DNA from: a virus
Strand: one strand, 5' to 3'
DNA: 64,000 nt
Virus record (IMG/VR): IMGVR_UViG_3300028091_000005
Coordinates: 19,532-83,531 of that record
In this document: one piece after another, positions 63,698 through 64,000 of the stretch
Numbering within the stretch: the stretch's first letter is position 1
Layout of the letters: each line of letters begins with the position of its first letter
Translations under genes and position numbers: made by a program
Notes under the pieces: generated by a model
Told to the model about the DNA's origin: nothing
Database searches by the model: none
Seen by the model: only the letters and a program-made list of their open reading frames with translations

Positions 63698-63724
63698 ACG
63701 CACAGGGGCCTGTCCCCTGTGTGT
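63698..63724 (+). terminator. Hairpin after hsp20
   Basis: ACGCACAGGGG (63698-63708) pairs with CCCCTGTGTGT (63714-63724; one G-T pair) around loop CCTGT. There is no T run, so it may be a weak terminator or an mRNA-protecting 3' hairpin. Confidence 0.6.
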
Positions 63725-63748
63725 CCATATACCTATCAAGATAACATT

Positions 63749-64000
63749 ATGTCAGATACAGAAACAGTAGTAAAGATCAAGACTCGCGAAGATATCAAGG
63801 AACCACTTAGATATCACGTTATCTATCTTAATGATGAAGTAACCACACAGGAATTTGTAGTTGAAAGTCTTGTGGCAGTGTTTAATTATGATAGAATTAC
63901 TGCTGAGGAACTTACAATGAAGATTCATCACGAAGGTAGTTCCATAGTGGCCACACTTCCTTATGAAATGGCCGAACAAAAAGGTGTGGAAGTAACTCTA
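63749..64000 (+). CDS. clpS: ClpS adaptor protein (cut by window end)
   Basis: The first 84 residues are present. EPLRYHVIYLNDEVTTQEFV matches the ClpS core (YxVxLLNDDxTPMEFV), followed by VAVFNYDRITAEELTMKIHHEG and VATLPYEMAEQKG, matching the MxxxHxxG and G.YxxExAE parts of ClpS. A His corresponds to the N-end-rule pocket position near HHEG. ClpS binds ClpA and delivers proteins with bulky N-terminal residues for degradation. The gene follows hsp20 and complements the ClpP gene at 4533. It may continue for about 15-25 codons after the window. Confidence 0.88.
   Translation, partial: MSDTETVVKIKTREDIKEPLRYHVIYLNDEVTTQEFVVESLVAVFNYDRITAEELTMKIHHEGSSIVATLPYEMAEQKGVEVTL

Noticed and set aside
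1-64000. Genome-wide reassignment of TAG to an amino acid because of the CUA tRNA
   Set aside because: At least 14 credible genes end in TAG, and reading through would run into neighbouring genes, terminators or tRNAs; no gene in the window needs an in-frame TAG to be intact.

Overview
The window is part of a large lytic phage genome of the T4-like (tailed myovirus) type. The T4 signature genes present are a gp61-type primase next to a gp41-type replicative helicase, a UvsW-type helicase, NrdA/NrdB with glutaredoxin, a PAAR tail-spike tip, long collagen-like tail fibres, and T4-style late promoters (TATAAATA/CTAAATAC). Base composition is moderately AT-rich and genes are tightly packed, often with ATGA or 4-20 bp overlaps. 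Almost all genes are on the + strand. The auxiliary genes (bS21, ClpP, ClpS, Hsp20, IscU/IscA, Nrd, nucleotide-sugar enzymes) and the fibre architecture resemble marine or freshwater phages such as cyanomyoviruses and pelagimyoviruses. Host promoters look like ordinary sigma-70 sites, so the host is probably a Gram-negative bacterium. The host cannot be named from this sequence.

Layout. 1-5.8 kb: a mixed region with four tRNAs (Ala-UGC, Gly-UCC, Thr-GGU and an amber-decoding CUA tRNA), two 2-oxoglutarate/Fe(II)-oxygenase-like genes, a Cys-based phosphatase, a metallophosphoesterase, ClpP and a YkuK/DUF458 RNase H-like protein. 5.8-12.4 kb: NadE followed by a sugar operon (two SDR enzymes, a putative glycosyltransferase, an RfbH-type 3-dehydrase and a YerE-like TPP enzyme). 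12.4-20.6 kb: a AAA+ ATPase, a HARP-like protein with UvsW, then a chain of small overlapping genes ending in a miniature DnaE-like protein. 20.7-23 kb: virion proteins. 23-25.5 kb: primase and helicase. 25.5-30.6 kb: virion/internal-protein genes, several with T4-like capsid-targeting N-termini. 30.65-33.1 kb: IscU, B12-binding radical SAM enzyme, IscA. 33-39.7 kb: exonuclease, Mtd-N-type structural protein, NrdA, SGNH protein, NrdB, glutaredoxin. 39.7-44.6 kb: PAAR, large structural protein, SleB-like endolysin, holin candidate, zincin-like protein. 44.6-46.9 kb: small genes under strong sigma-70 promoters. 46.9-60.3 kb: fibres and an array of interchangeable adhesin tips (C1q, fibrinogen, two LamG, glycine-rich). 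60.4-64 kb: a membrane coiled-coil protein, GT2 glycosyltransferase, bS21, Hsp20 and ClpS (cut by the window end).

The most notable features are: (i) a well-formed amber suppressor tRNA in a genome that still ends at least 14 genes with TAG; (ii) a probable branched-chain dideoxy-sugar pathway whose key enzyme, a cysteine-rich RfbH homologue, would need an Fe-S cluster, while the phage also carries IscU and IscA; (iii) a 192-residue protein that keeps the catalytic aspartates and other signature motifs of bacterial DNA polymerase III alpha; (iv) repeated placement of promoter -10 elements 4-7 nt before start codons, predicting leaderless mRNAs; (v) a tandem adhesin cassette whose members share a short N-terminal docking motif; and (vi) a proteostasis set of ClpP, ClpS and Hsp20.
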